From assembly GCF_032391395.1 (NCBI RefSeq), contig NZ_CP135916.1:2573001-2637000 (forward strand): DNA of 64,000 bases, given 5' to 3'. Position 1 is the stretch's first letter; each line of letters begins with the position of its first letter. Shown one piece after another: positions 29,300-38,500 of this stretch. Both the position numbers and the translations under genes were made by a program. The notes under the pieces are model-generated. The model was not told the origin of the DNA, ran no database searches, and worked only from the letters and a program-made list of their open reading frames with translations. This DNA comes from Sphingomonas sp. Y38-1Y. GTDB taxonomy: Bacteria; Pseudomonadota; Alphaproteobacteria; Sphingomonadales; Sphingomonadaceae.

Positions 29300-29680
29300 C
29301 TCGACGAACCCGGCGAACGTCGCGCGCACCGCGGGCGACGCCGCCGCGGTCAGCGCTTCGACACGGGCGAGCAATGCGTCGCCGTCATGACCGGGCGCGG
29401 CATGTGCCATCTCCCATGCGCCGAACTCGCGTTCAGTGACCGCCCGCCGCGACAGCACGACGACGGCGCGGTGGCGCGGGTCGCGCTCGATCCGCTTGAA
29501 CGCCGCCTCGACATTCGTCGTCTCGCCCTCCAGCACCTGAAGGAAGCGGCGCTGGTCGGCATAGAGCATGCCCGTCAGCCCCTGCGCACGGTTGTTCCGG
29601 CGCGACACCTCCAGGATCGAGGCGATATCGCCCGCCGCAGCCCCGCGCGCCGCGCTGCTGACATAGACCAGTTGCTGCAT
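29282..29680 (-). CDS. BLUF-domain blue-light sensor protein
   Basis: 132 residues, essentially a single BLUF domain binding FAD. Key residues are present: Tyr6 in LVYVSSA, Asn30 in SRRNNRAQG and Gln48 in RRFLQVLEGE, the Tyr-Gln pair that shifts on blue-light absorption. There is no fused output domain, so signalling would need a partner protein. The stop codon lies within the arm of the adjacent inverted-repeat element. ATG 29680 begins MQQLVYV. Confidence 0.92.
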   Translation of the reverse strand: MQQLVYVSSAARGAAAGDIASILEVSRRNNRAQGLTGMLYADQRRFLQVLEGETTNVEAAFKRIERDPRHRAVVVLSRRAVTEREFGAWEMAHAAPGHDGDALLARVEALTAAASPAVRATFAGFVEARRAA

Positions 29681-29763
29681 CACTCGCACCTTCACGAACG
29701 CCCCCCGGCGCAAAGAACGGCGTAGTCGCAAAATCTTACCGAATGATGCGCGCCCTTGCTTCC

Positions 29764-29792
29764 CGTCACCCCGGCCGTGAGCCGGGGTGACG
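29764..29792. repeat. Single CCCCGGC palindrome
   Basis: One hairpin unit, CGTCACCCCGGCCGTGAGCC followed by GGGGTGACG, of the CCCCGG family, between the BLUF gene and the leuA leader region. Confidence 0.6.
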
Positions 29793-29829
29793 GGAGACGA
29801 GACACTGGACGCCCCGCCCCCGTCATGGC

Positions 29830-29886
29830 ATGCCGCGCGCGATGTTCGACGCGCGCACCCTGGCCCTGCGACTAGCCCGCCCTTAG
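29830..29886 (+). CDS. Possible leu leader peptide
   Basis: A short frame [18 protein letters not shown] (18 codons, or 14 from ATG 29842) with three leucine codons in five positions (CTG, CTG, CTA). It ends at TAG 29884-29886, inside the first arm of a strong hairpin that precedes leuA. Leucine-rich leader peptides ahead of leuA attenuators are known. No clear Shine-Dalgarno site is visible and the downstream hairpin lacks a T-run, so this is tentative. Confidence 0.35.
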   Translation: MPRAMFDARTLALRLARP

Positions 29887-29916
29887 GGGCGGCGACGCAT
29901 TGCGTGCCCCTAAGGG
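29880..29916 (+). promoter_or_regulatory. Hairpin in the leuA leader
   Basis: Perfect 11-bp stem CCCTTAGGGGC (29880-29890) / GCCCCTAAGGG (29906-29916) with a 15-nt loop, about 75 bp upstream of the leuA start. It overlaps the stop codon of the possible leader peptide. This could be an attenuation structure or an operator. The region 29681-29989 otherwise shows no gene. Confidence 0.5.
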
Positions 29917-29989
29917 TGAACTCGGCCACCATTTCCTCATGCGGCGCATCGCGGCCTTTGCCCTGCGCCAGCGCGTGAAAGGCGAACCC

Positions 29990-31669
29990 ATGTTGCGCGA
30001 CCCGTCGACCAAATACCGTCCCTTCCCTGCCGTCCCCCTTCCCGACCGCCAATGGCCGTCGCGAACGATCGACCGCGCGCCGATCTGGCTGTCGACCGAC
30101 ATGCGCGACGGCAATCAGGCGCTGATCGATCCGATGGATGCCGAGAAGAAGCAGCGCTTCTTCGACCTGCTCGTCCAGGTCGGCCTCAAGGAGATCGAGG
30201 TCGGCTTCCCCAGCGCCGGCGCGACCGAGTTCGACTTCATCTCGGGGCTCGTCCGGTCGGGCCGCATTCCCGACGATGTGACGGTGCAGGTTCTCACGCA
30301 ATCGCGCCGCGACCTGATCGAGAAGAGCTTCGAGAGCCTGGAGGGCGCGCCGACCGCGATCGTCCACCTCTACAACGCCGTCAGCCCCGCCTGGCGCCGC
30401 ATCGTCTTCGGCATGACCCAGGACGAAGTGCGCGAGATCGCGATCACCGGTGCCAAGATCCTGCGCGACGAGGCCGGCAAGCGGCCCGGCACGCACTGGC
30501 GCTTCGAATACAGCCCCGAAACCTTCTCGACCGCCGAGCTCGACTTCAGCCTGGAGGTGTGCGCGGCGGTGATGGACGTGCTGCGCCCCACCGCCGAAGA
30601 CCCAATCATCTTCAACCTGCCCGCCACGGTCGAGGCGGCGACGCCCAACGTCTATGCCGACCAGATCGAATATTTCTGCCGCAACGTCCCCAACCGCGAC
30701 GCGGTGCTCGTCTCGCTCCACACGCACAACGATCGCGGGACCGGCGTGGCAGCGTCGGAGCTCGGCCTGCTCGCCGGCGCCGACCGGGTTGAGGGCTGCC
30801 TGTTCGGCAATGGCGAGCGGACGGGCAATGTCGATCTCGTGACGCTGGGGCTCAACCTCTACACGCAGGGGGTCGATCCCGGCCTCGACTTCTCCGACAT
30901 CGACCGCGTCATCAAAACGGTCGAATATTGCAACGCGCTCCCCGTCCACCCGCGCCACCCCTATGCCGGCGACCTCGTCTTCACCGCGTTTTCGGGCAGC
31001 CATCAGGACGCCATCAAGAAAGGCTTCGCGGCCCAGGCGGCACGCAACGACGACTATTGGGAAGTACCCTACCTCCCGATCGACCCTGCGGACCTGGGTC
31101 GCAGCTATGAAGCGGTGATCCGCGTCAACTCGCAGTCGGGCAAGGGCGGCGTCGCCTGGGTGCTGGAGCAGGACAAGGGGCTGAAGCTTCCCAAGCGGCT
31201 CCAGGCCGATTTCAGCCGCCACGTCCAGGCGCTCGCCGACGAGACCAGCCGCGAACTCGACGCCGCCGACATCTGGCAGGCGTTCGCCCGCACCTATCGC
31301 CTCGACGGCGAGCAGCATTTCGCGCTCCAGGCCTATGAGGAAACGCGTGCGCCCAATGGCGACCGCATCTTCGCGGGCCATGTCGATGCCGGCGGCGAGG
31401 CACGTTCGGTCAGCGGGCGCGGCAATGGCCTGATCTCGAGCGTGCTCGCCGCGCTCGAGGGTGGGTTCGGCATTGCGCTGTCGGTGGTCGACTATTCCGA
31501 GCACGCGATCGGCACCGGCTCCGACGCCCGCGCCGCCGCCTATGTCGAATGCCGCGACGCCGAGGGGCGGACGCACTGGGGCGTCGGCATCGACGAGGAT
31601 GTGGCGACCGCGAGCGTACGAGCGGTGCTGTCGGCGGCGAACGGGACGCGTGTACATCCTCTCCCTTGA
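29990..31669 (+). CDS. leuA: 2-isopropylmalate synthase (long form)
   Basis: Condenses ketoisovalerate with acetyl-CoA, the first leucine-specific step. 559 residues, the longer LeuA class. The TIM-barrel has [30 protein letters not shown] (metal His) and [16 protein letters not shown]. The C-terminal LeuA dimer/regulatory domain (about 430-555) includes [16 protein letters not shown] 29990 fits family length; earlier in-frame starts fall in the leader. The last codons (VHPLP-stop) lie within the following palindromic repeat, so the repeat supplies the end of the protein. Confidence 0.95.
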   Translation: MLRDPSTKYRPFPAVPLPDRQWPSRTIDRAPIWLSTDMRDGNQALIDPMDAEKKQRFFDLLVQVGLKEIEVGFPSAGATEFDFISGLVRSGRIPDDVTVQVLTQSRRDLIEKSFESLEGAPTAIVHLYNAVSPAWRRIVFGMTQDEVREIAITGAKILRDEAGKRPGTHWRFEYSPETFSTAELDFSLEVCAAVMDVLRPTAEDPIIFNLPATVEAATPNVYADQIEYFCRNVPNRDAVLVSLHTHNDRGTGVAASELGLLAGADRVEGCLFGNGERTGNVDLVTLGLNLYTQGVDPGLDFSDIDRVIKTVEYCNALPVHPRHPYAGDLVFTAFSGSHQDAIKKGFAAQAARNDDYWEVPYLPIDPADLGRSYEAVIRVNSQSGKGGVAWVLEQDKGLKLPKRLQADFSRHVQALADETSRELDAADIWQAFARTYRLDGEQHFALQAYEETRAPNGDRIFAGHVDAGGEARSVSGRGNGLISSVLAALEGGFGIALSVVDYSEHAIGTGSDARAAAYVECRDAEGRTHWGVGIDEDVATASVRAVLSAANGTRVHPLP

Positions 31670-31837
31670 GGGGAGAGGATAGCGAAGCTTGCCGCGTCAG
31701 CGGCTAGCGCAGCTTGGAGAGGGTGAGCGGCGCGAGAGCGCCGCGCGACCGCGGGGCGGTCGCTCACCCTCACCCAGCTTCGACTAGGCGGCAGAGCCGC
31801 CAAGTCTGCGCAACCCTCGCCCTTCAAGGGAGAGGGC
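31657..31837. repeat. Composite palindromic repeat after leuA
   Basis: Begins CCTCTCCCTTGAGGGGAGAG (31658-31677), overlapping the leuA stop. It continues with AGCGAAGCTT and GCGTCAGCGGCTAGCGC, and ends with CAACCCTCGCCCTTCAAGGG then AGAGGG (31811-31837). Outer ends are inverse to each other. It is similar to the composite at 27026-27219. The rest of the 31670-31938 gap has no gene. Confidence 0.7.
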
Positions 31838-31938
31838 AGGAAGGTTCCCCCTTCCCGCCTAATCGGATCGCTTATGGGCAGCCTCCACCGACGCTGCCAA
31901 ACCCGCACCCCACGCAATCACAGCGACAGGAGTGTGCG

Positions 31939-33501
31939 ATGGTGAACGCGATTGATGGTGGCGGCTACTCGTCGGTCAGGCCTATGCCCCCCGCCGCCGC
32001 CCCCGCCGCCCGATCCGTGGTCGAGGCGCGGATCGAGGAAACCGCGCTGTTCGCGCAGGAATATCACGGCGACCCCACCTATCCCATTTCCGAAACGATG
32101 GCCGACCCGTCGCTCAGCCAGGCGCAGAAGGACGAGTTCCTCGCCCGCGTGACCGACCTCGCGACGGGAACCGACGGCGGCTATTCCACCGATCTCGGCA
32201 CGCTCGACGACCGAGCGCGTCAGGAACTGGTCACCTCCTTGGAGGAGATCGGCGTGGCCTATACCGGTTCGGCCACACCCGAACTGCGCGATCAGGTGAC
32301 CGCCGCGATGGGCCGCAACATCGATTCCGGCCGCATCACTGCCGACCAGATCTCGGCGCTGGTGGATCCTTCGGTCAATCCTGCCTCCGACGGTGTGCGC
32401 CAGCTGCTGACGACCGCGACCGACGGCGCCGTGCTTCAGAACGTCGCCTATGACCTTTACGGCGCGTCGCTGCGGCTCGGCACCGATCTCGACAGCCAGG
32501 ATGGTGCCGCGGGCCAGCTTTCGCTCGTCGCCGCGGCCGACATCGCCGGCATGGCGGCCGAGCATGGCTACAGCGCCGCCGCCAATGGCGTTACCGCGCA
32601 TCTCGCCGACAACCCCGACCTGCTTGAGACGATCGATCGCCTGCCGATGAACGTCTATGGCACCACCCCGCCGGGTCGCGGCGGCTTCGACGCGGTCGCG
32701 TCGGCGCTTGCGGGCACCAACAACCTGTTCGCGCAGGACAAGTTCGACACCGTTTTCAGCGCCATGGTGGACAAGGCGGGCGCCGACGGCACGATCAGCA
32801 CCGGCGAGGGCCTGAACGCACTCGGCGACTATTTCGCGCGTCATACCGGGCGGCTGAACACCGAGGCGGGTTATGCCGGCGGCTGGAATGAAGCGGCCGA
32901 GGATGCCAAGCCGCCGACGCCCTATGACGGCCTGTCTGAACGCTTCGTGCGCAACGTCATGCTGGGCGAGGACTTCAGCAACACCGCGGTCAACGACGCG
33001 ATCGCGGACGAGCTGTCGCGGTCGGGCGCGGTGGTCGGCGCGCCGGACGGCCAATATGCCCCGAACGAGGCGGAGCGGACCGAGGCCGCGCTCCAGTTCG
33101 GCACACTCATCGGCTCGCTACAGGGCGCGGCCAACGCCTATGTCGCCGCGGAGAAGAGCGGCGCGGAGGAGACCGCCGGCAATGTCCGCCTCGTCACCGA
33201 CCTCATCACCGACAAGGCGCTGAGCAAGACCGGCCCGCTTGGCCAGGCGTTCGGCGGCGAACTGATCGACCGAATCGAGTCGGCCTATGTCGACTCGGCG
33301 ACGACAGCGGCGTCCGACGATGTCGACGCGCAGATCGGCAATCTCAACGAACTGAGCCAGGTCATCAACGACGCGATGGTGGCCGAGCTGCGGGAAAACT
33401 TCCCCGCGAATACGGCGAACGAGACGGGCGTGAACGGCCCGGGCATCGTCATCGACTATGAATCGACCGTGGACATCCACCGGACCAACCCGGCGGAGTG
33501 A
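31939..33501 (+). CDS. Unrecognised acidic, cysteine-free 520-residue protein
   Basis: I do not recognise a domain. The protein is rich in Ala, Asp, Glu, Gly and Thr, contains no cysteine and shows no Sec signal or membrane segment. It appears mainly helical. Notable segments are RQELVTSLEEIGVAYTGSAT (about 90-110), DKAGADGTISTGEGLNALGD (about 276-295), which resembles a degenerate calcium-binding loop, and an alanine-rich helical part (about 390-450). A good ribosome site (AGGAG at 31930) precedes ATG 31939. It stands alone between repeats and a terminator. A secreted, effector-like or structural protein is possible. Confidence 0.7.
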   Translation: MVNAIDGGGYSSVRPMPPAAAPAARSVVEARIEETALFAQEYHGDPTYPISETMADPSLSQAQKDEFLARVTDLATGTDGGYSTDLGTLDDRARQELVTSLEEIGVAYTGSATPELRDQVTAAMGRNIDSGRITADQISALVDPSVNPASDGVRQLLTTATDGAVLQNVAYDLYGASLRLGTDLDSQDGAAGQLSLVAAADIAGMAAEHGYSAAANGVTAHLADNPDLLETIDRLPMNVYGTTPPGRGGFDAVASALAGTNNLFAQDKFDTVFSAMVDKAGADGTISTGEGLNALGDYFARHTGRLNTEAGYAGGWNEAAEDAKPPTPYDGLSERFVRNVMLGEDFSNTAVNDAIADELSRSGAVVGAPDGQYAPNEAERTEAALQFGTLIGSLQGAANAYVAAEKSGAEETAGNVRLVTDLITDKALSKTGPLGQAFGGELIDRIESAYVDSATTAASDDVDAQIGNLNELSQVINDAMVAELRENFPANTANETGVNGPGIVIDYESTVDIHRTNPAE

Positions 33502-33512
33502 CCGGCCGACCA

Positions 33513-33542
33513 GTCCGTCCCGAGCCGACGCTCGGGACGGAC
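33513..33542. terminator. Bidirectional terminator
   Basis: Perfect 13-bp stem GTCCGTCCCGAGC / GCTCGGGACGGAC with a 4-nt loop. It lies between the converging stops of the 520-residue protein gene (33501) and folE (33547). Confidence 0.75.
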
Positions 33543-33546
33543 AGGA

Positions 33547-34173
33547 TCAGGCGCCCTTTCGCATCAGCGCCAGCACTTCCTTGCGGCTGCGTTCGTCGTC
33601 GCGGAACACCCCCATCATCCGGCTGGTCGTCATGACCACGCCCGGCGTGCGCACGCCGCGCGACGTCATACAGCCATGCGTCGCCTCGATCACCACCGCC
33701 ACGCCGCGCGGCTTGAGGTGTGTCCAGATGCAGTCGGCGACCTCGGCGGTCAGCCGCTCCTGAACCTGCAGTCGCCGTGCATAGCCGTGCAGCACGCGCG
33801 CGAGCTTCGAGATGCCGACAACATGGTCCTGCGGCAGATAGGCGATGTGCGCGCGGCCGATGATCGGCGCCATGTGATGCTCGCAATGCGACTGGAACGG
33901 GATGTCGCGCAGCAGCACGATCTCGTCATAGCCGCCCACCTCCTCGAACACGCGCTCCAGGTGCCGGGCGGGATCGTCGCCATAGCCGGCGCAATACTCC
34001 CGCCACGCCTTCGCCACCCGCCGCGGCGTGTCGATCAGGCCCTCGCGGGTCGGGTCGTCGCCCGACCAGCGGATCAGCGTGCGGATCGCGTCGGTCACCT
34101 CGGTCGGGATCTCAACCTCTGGCAGGCCGGCGATCAGGTCGCCGTCACCGGCAGCATCGGGTTCGTGGGTCAT
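33547..34173 (-). CDS. folE: GTP cyclohydrolase I
   Basis: Converts GTP to dihydroneopterin triphosphate, first step of folate synthesis. 208 residues with family motifs: TPRRVAKAWREYCAGYG, the zinc-binding Cys and His in SHCEHHMAP, and the second zinc Cys in THGCMTSRGV. Family catalytic residues appear intact. ATG 34173 gives the usual length. It is divergent from the TonB-dependent receptor, with 214 bp between starts and no obvious gene between them. Confidence 0.96.
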   Translation of the reverse strand: MTHEPDAAGDGDLIAGLPEVEIPTEVTDAIRTLIRWSGDDPTREGLIDTPRRVAKAWREYCAGYGDDPARHLERVFEEVGGYDEIVLLRDIPFQSHCEHHMAPIIGRAHIAYLPQDHVVGISKLARVLHGYARRLQVQERLTAEVADCIWTHLKPRGVAVVIEATHGCMTSRGVRTPGVVMTTSRMMGVFRDDERSRKEVLALMRKGA

Positions 34174-34387
34174 GCTGATCCTTTAGAAGCGCGGCGCCGC
34201 AAACGCTACGGCGGCTGTGTCACCGGCAGGGCACAGGCCGGACCCGAACTTGGAAAGATGCGGGTCGTCCGCGAATTTGCGTAACGGCGCCATTGACCCA
34301 CGTGAAATCCACGCATTACGCTCCGCTCTCAATACCGACGAAGAACCGACCGGCCAAAGCCGGGGGTCGTCGCAAGAGGGGATCAAG

Positions 34388-37060
34388 ATGAAGGCTCGAC
34401 TGCTCGCCGCCAGTGCGATCGCCATGCTGACCACGGCGCCCGCCTTCGCACAGACCGTCCAGTCCAGCGACCAGGCCGCGAGCGACGCGACCGGCGCCGG
34501 CTCGGTCAACCAGTCGGGCGCCAACGACTATCAGTCGGCCAACGATATCGTCATCACCGCCACGCGCCGCAACGAGACGGTACAGGACGTTCCCGTCGCC
34601 GTTACCGCGGTCGGCAGCGAGCTGCTCGACAATGCCGGCGTCGTCGACATCCGTGGGCTGGAACAGCTCGCTCCCTCGCTCCAGACGTCGACCGGCCAGT
34701 CCTCGGCAACGGGCACCACCATCTATATCCGCGGCATCACGACGGGCGGCGACAATCCCGGGTTCGAGCCCGCGGTCGGCGTGTTCATCGACGGCGTGTT
34801 CCGCGCGCGTGCCGGCATCGCCGTCGCCGAGCTGCCCGAGCTGGAGCGGGTCGAGATCCTGCGCGGGCCGCAGGGCACGCTGTTCGGCCGCAACACCTCC
34901 GCCGGCGCGCTCAGCATCTTTACCGCCCAGCCGCAGTTCGACCTCAAAGGCTATGTCGAGGGGAGCTACGGCAACTACAACGCCTATGAGGTGAAGGGGG
35001 GGCTGACCGGCCCGGTTTCGGACAAGCTCGCGCTGCGTCTGGATGGCGGATATCGCAAGCGCGACGGCTTCATCCGCGACGTCAACAGCGACCGCGCGAT
35101 CAACGACGTCAATCGCTGGTATGCGCGTGGTCAGGCGCTGTTCGACGGCGGCGCGACCACCTTTCGCCTGATCGGCGACTATTACGAAACGGACGAGAAT
35201 TGCTGCGGCGCGATCAGCGTCGTGCGCGGCCAGACCGCCGGCGCGATCCAGGCGATCGCCGCGGCGCAGGGCCTGACCGGCCTCTACACCGGCGACCCGT
35301 CGGAGCGCCGGCAGGCGATCAGCCCCAACCGCGATTATTCGGAGCGGGTGCGCGACTGGGGCATCTCCGGCGAGCTCAACACCGAGATCGGCGACGCCAA
35401 GTTCACCTCGATCACGGCCTATCGCCAGTGGCGCGCGCTTCGGAACCAGGACATCGATTTCTCGGGCATCGATCGCGCCTATCGCGAGGGGTACCGCACC
35501 CAGCTCAAGGACTTCACGCAGGAGCTTCGCCTGCAAGGGTCGGCGTTCGGCGGCAAGCTCGACTGGCTGATCGGCGGCTTCTACCTCAATGAATCGAACA
35601 GGCTGCGCGACACCGTGCGGGTCGGCAACGAGGCCAATCGCTATGTCGACACGCTGCTCGGCGGCGTGCTCGCCGCGCCGCCGACGGCGGGCGGCATCGG
35701 TCGGCGCGCTCAGTTCTTCGGCACCGCGCCCATCCCCACCTTCGGCCAGCTCGCCGCCTCGTTCCAGGGCGGGCCGGCGATCCCGGCGGGTTCGGTCCCG
35801 CTGTTCAGCCAGCTCCTCCTTCTGCAAAGCCCGCAGCTTCTTGCTGCGGCGCAGGCGAACCCGGCGCTGTTCGCCTATTTCAACACGCCGCTCGTCGGCA
35901 ACGCGGCGGGCCAGGGCAACAACGACGACAATTTCGAGGTAAAGACAAACGCCTTCGCGATCTTCACCCACAACATCATCAACGTGACCGACAAGCTGTC
36001 GATCACGCTGGGCGCGCGGTACAATTACGAGAAGAAGGAGCTGACCGCCTCGATCAACAACGACCTCGCGGCTTGCGGTTTCTATTCGAGTGCCGACCCG
36101 CGCGCGGTGACGCTGCGCAACGCGATCCGCCAGGCGAGCCCGGCGCTGTTCACCAACCTGTTCCTGCTGAGCTGCAACCCGGCGGTGAACCCCGAGTTCA
36201 ACGGCAACTATACCGACGATCGCGACGAGAGCCGCGTCACCGGCACCGCCAAGATCGCGTACAAGTTCAACCCCGACATACTCGGCTATGCAAGCTATGA
36301 TCGCGGCTACAAGTCGGGCGGCTACAACCTGGACCAGGCGACGTTCGACTCCGTCGTGCTGGGCGGCAACGGCGCGCAAGGGTCCGACCTCGCGTTCGGC
36401 GGCGAGACGGTCGACGCGTTTGAGATCGGCCTCAAGACCAGCCTGACGCGCCAGTTCACCTTCAACGTCGCCGCCTTCTACCAGAAGTTCTACGACCTCC
36501 AGTCGCTCGTCTTTGCCGGCAACAACTTCGTCGTCCAGAACGTGCCGAAGACGATCAGCAAGGGCGTCGAGCTCGAATCGATCGTCCAGCCGGTGCGCGA
36601 GCTCGTGATGCGGCTGGGCTACAGCTATATCGACGCCGCCTATGCCGACAGCAACGACTTCACCGGCACGCCGCTTCAGGGTCAGGAGGGGCTCCAGATC
36701 CAGAACCAGCCGAGGCACACCGTCAGCATCGCGACCACCTGGACGCCGGCGCTGACCGACCGGCTCAACGCGCTGTTCCATGTCGACATGCGCTACAACA
36801 GCGAGGTCAGCATCCCGTCCGGGCCGCCGAACCCGGTCACCGGCCGCACCGCGATCTACAACCAGGGCTATCCGCTCATCTCCGCGCGCGTCGGTGTCCA
36901 GACCGAGGATCGGACCAAGAGCCTGGAATTCTTCGTCGAGAACCTGACCAACCAGTTCTACTACATCACCGGTTTCGCGGTGCCGGAGCAGACGGGCACC
37001 TATGCCGGCTACCCCGGCATGCCGCGCTTCTACGGCGTGCGCGCGCGGGTCGGCTTCTGA
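34388..37060 (+). CDS. TonB-dependent outer-membrane receptor
   Basis: 890 residues. Signal peptide (LLAASAIAMLTTAPAFAQ), then a TonB-box-like NDIVITATRRNETVQDVPVA, plug domain with LERVEILRGPQGTLFGRNTS, a 22-strand barrel region and C-terminal RARVGF. These place it with the large sphingomonad receptors that take up plant-derived or siderophore substrates; the substrate is not evident. An insertion of about 70 residues with PAIPAGSVPLF and LLLQSPQLLAAAQANPALFA is a likely extracellular loop. ATG 34388 follows GAGGGGATC. It is not linked to a transport operon. Confidence 0.93.
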   Translation: MKARLLAASAIAMLTTAPAFAQTVQSSDQAASDATGAGSVNQSGANDYQSANDIVITATRRNETVQDVPVAVTAVGSELLDNAGVVDIRGLEQLAPSLQTSTGQSSATGTTIYIRGITTGGDNPGFEPAVGVFIDGVFRARAGIAVAELPELERVEILRGPQGTLFGRNTSAGALSIFTAQPQFDLKGYVEGSYGNYNAYEVKGGLTGPVSDKLALRLDGGYRKRDGFIRDVNSDRAINDVNRWYARGQALFDGGATTFRLIGDYYETDENCCGAISVVRGQTAGAIQAIAAAQGLTGLYTGDPSERRQAISPNRDYSERVRDWGISGELNTEIGDAKFTSITAYRQWRALRNQDIDFSGIDRAYREGYRTQLKDFTQELRLQGSAFGGKLDWLIGGFYLNESNRLRDTVRVGNEANRYVDTLLGGVLAAPPTAGGIGRRAQFFGTAPIPTFGQLAASFQGGPAIPAGSVPLFSQLLLLQSPQLLAAAQANPALFAYFNTPLVGNAAGQGNNDDNFEVKTNAFAIFTHNIINVTDKLSITLGARYNYEKKELTASINNDLAACGFYSSADPRAVTLRNAIRQASPALFTNLFLLSCNPAVNPEFNGNYTDDRDESRVTGTAKIAYKFNPDILGYASYDRGYKSGGYNLDQATFDSVVLGGNGAQGSDLAFGGETVDAFEIGLKTSLTRQFTFNVAAFYQKFYDLQSLVFAGNNFVVQNVPKTISKGVELESIVQPVRELVMRLGYSYIDAAYADSNDFTGTPLQGQEGLQIQNQPRHTVSIATTWTPALTDRLNALFHVDMRYNSEVSIPSGPPNPVTGRTAIYNQGYPLISARVGVQTEDRTKSLEFFVENLTNQFYYITGFAVPEQTGTYAGYPGMPRFYGVRARVGF

Positions 37061-37214
37061 GCTTTCCTGTTGCGTGCACGCAACAAGCCCTGTGGATCGG
37101 TCGGTTCGCCGCGGCTCGGCATGTCGAAAACCGCTTGATCTTGGGCCGGAAGGTCGGAACAGTCATGACAGATACGACCGCACTGTCGCGGGACGTAGCG
37201 TGAATGGGGGGCGT

Positions 37215-37490
37215 ATGGCCAAGGAAGCGACTGCAGCTAAGGGTGGAGCACGCGGCGGGATTGCCACGCCGGTGACGCCGTCGCCCGAGCTGGCCGAGAT
37301 CGTGGGCAAGGGCCCGCTGCCGCGCAGCGAGGTCGTCAGCAAGATCTGGGAATATATCAAGAAGCATGACCTGCAGAACCCGCAGGACAAGCGCGAAATC
37401 CTGGCGGACGACAAGCTCGAGAAGATCTTCGGCAAGAAGAAGGCGAGCATGTTCGAGATGAACAAGCATCTGAGCGCGCACCTGAAGTAA
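37215..37490 (+). CDS. SWIB/MDM2-domain protein
   Basis: 91 residues. After a short Ala/Lys-rich N-terminus, the SWIB fold covers about 20-90: TPSPELAEIVGKGPLPRSEV, VVSKIWEYIKKHDLQNPQDK, REILADDKLEKIFGKKKASM, then the final NKHLSAHLK. SWIB is best known from eukaryotic chromatin-remodelling complexes and also occurs in bacteria, where a DNA or nucleoid role is suspected. ATG 37215 was chosen as a normal family start. It is followed directly by a strong terminator. Confidence 0.93.
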   Translation: MAKEATAAKGGARGGIATPVTPSPELAEIVGKGPLPRSEVVSKIWEYIKKHDLQNPQDKREILADDKLEKIFGKKKASMFEMNKHLSAHLK

Positions 37491-37518
37491 TCGGGCGCCG
37501 CCGACGCGGAATTCGGAA

Positions 37519-37553
37519 GGCCCGGCGACCCGATGCGGTCGCCGGGCCGTCTT
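37519..37553 (+). terminator. Terminator after SWIB gene
   Basis: 12-bp perfect stem GGCCCGGCGACC / GGTCGCCGGGCC with a 6-nt loop, then GTCTT. It starts 29 bp after the SWIB-gene stop. A clear rho-independent-type structure with a short T-run. Confidence 0.8.
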
Positions 37554-37586
37554 GCGTTCGGGCACCTTCGACCCGATTTCAGGGAC

Positions 37587-38447
37587 ATGGCCAGCCTCCC
37601 CCGCCCGATCGCCGATGCCGCCCGTGCCGCGCTGATCGGCCGCGTCCGCGCCACCTTCAACGACCAGAGCCGCGGCGAGAAGCCGGTGCAGCGCAGCCCC
37701 GACGCGCTGTTCCCGGCGTACAGCGTGATCGCGCGCGTCCATGGCGACGTCACGACGATGATGGTCGGCGGCATCGCCGCGCTTTTGATGCAAATGCTGC
37801 ACCCGGCCGCGCTGGCGGGCGTGTGGGACCATTCGAACTTTCGGGACGACATGCTGGGACGGCTCCGCCGGACCGCGCGGTTCATCGCGCTGACCACCTA
37901 TGCCGATCGGGAGGCGGCAGAGGCGGCGATCGATCGTGTCCGCCGCATCCACGCGGCCGTCACGGGCACGCTACCCGATGGCAGTCCCTATCGCGCCGAC
38001 GATCCCGCCAGCCTCGCCTGGGTCCATGCGTGTGAGGCGCAATGCTTCCTCGATGCGTGGATCGCGCATGGCGAGCCCGGCATGAGCCGCGCCGACCAGG
38101 ACCGCTATTTCCTGGAAGCGGCGCATGTCGCACGTGCGCTCGGCGCGGACCCGGTCGCGACGACGCGGGCGGAGAACGACGCGATCCTCGTGGCGATGCG
38201 GCCGGTTCTGCGCGTCGACCATCGGACGCGCGACGTCGCGCGCCGCGTCATCAACGCTCCCACAAGCTCGATCGGTGAGCGGCAGGTGCAGAAGCTCGCG
38301 GTCCAGGCGGCGATCGACTTGATGCCCGACTGGGCGCGCGCGATGCATGGGCTCAAGCGGTCGGGGATCGCGCGGCCGCTGGTCGCGGGCGGCGTTGATG
38401 CGGTCGCAGGTGCGCTGCGATGGGCATTTCGTACTCGAACTGCCTGA
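37587..38447 (+). CDS. Oxygenase MpaB family (DUF2236) protein
   Basis: 286 residues with the family's heme-region pattern: RVHGDVTTMMVGGIAALLMQ followed by MLHPAALAGVWDHSNF, and later HACEAQCFLDAWI. Members include latex-clearing protein and MpaB, b-type heme oxygenases, but the substrate here is unknown. ATG 37587 was chosen after AGGGAC. It ends 53 bp before the molybdopterin oxidoreductase gene on the same strand. Confidence 0.85.
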   Translation: MASLPRPIADAARAALIGRVRATFNDQSRGEKPVQRSPDALFPAYSVIARVHGDVTTMMVGGIAALLMQMLHPAALAGVWDHSNFRDDMLGRLRRTARFIALTTYADREAAEAAIDRVRRIHAAVTGTLPDGSPYRADDPASLAWVHACEAQCFLDAWIAHGEPGMSRADQDRYFLEAAHVARALGADPVATTRAENDAILVAMRPVLRVDHRTRDVARRVINAPTSSIGERQVQKLAVQAAIDLMPDWARAMHGLKRSGIARPLVAGGVDAVAGALRWAFRTRTA

Positions 38448-38500
38448 ACCATCCGCTAGACAGGCCGTTCTTCCGAAAAGGTTATGAGAAGGAACGGTCG

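Noticed and set aside
29282..31657. 791-codon open frame opposite leuA, partly including the BLUF gene
   Set aside because: Only the last 132 codons (from 29680) show homology (BLUF); the rest is antisense to leuA.
34316..36781. Open frame of more than 800 codons opposite the TonB-dependent receptor
   Set aside because: The receptor is intact with signal and plug motifs; the opposite frame lacks any recognisable domain and has shadow-type composition.
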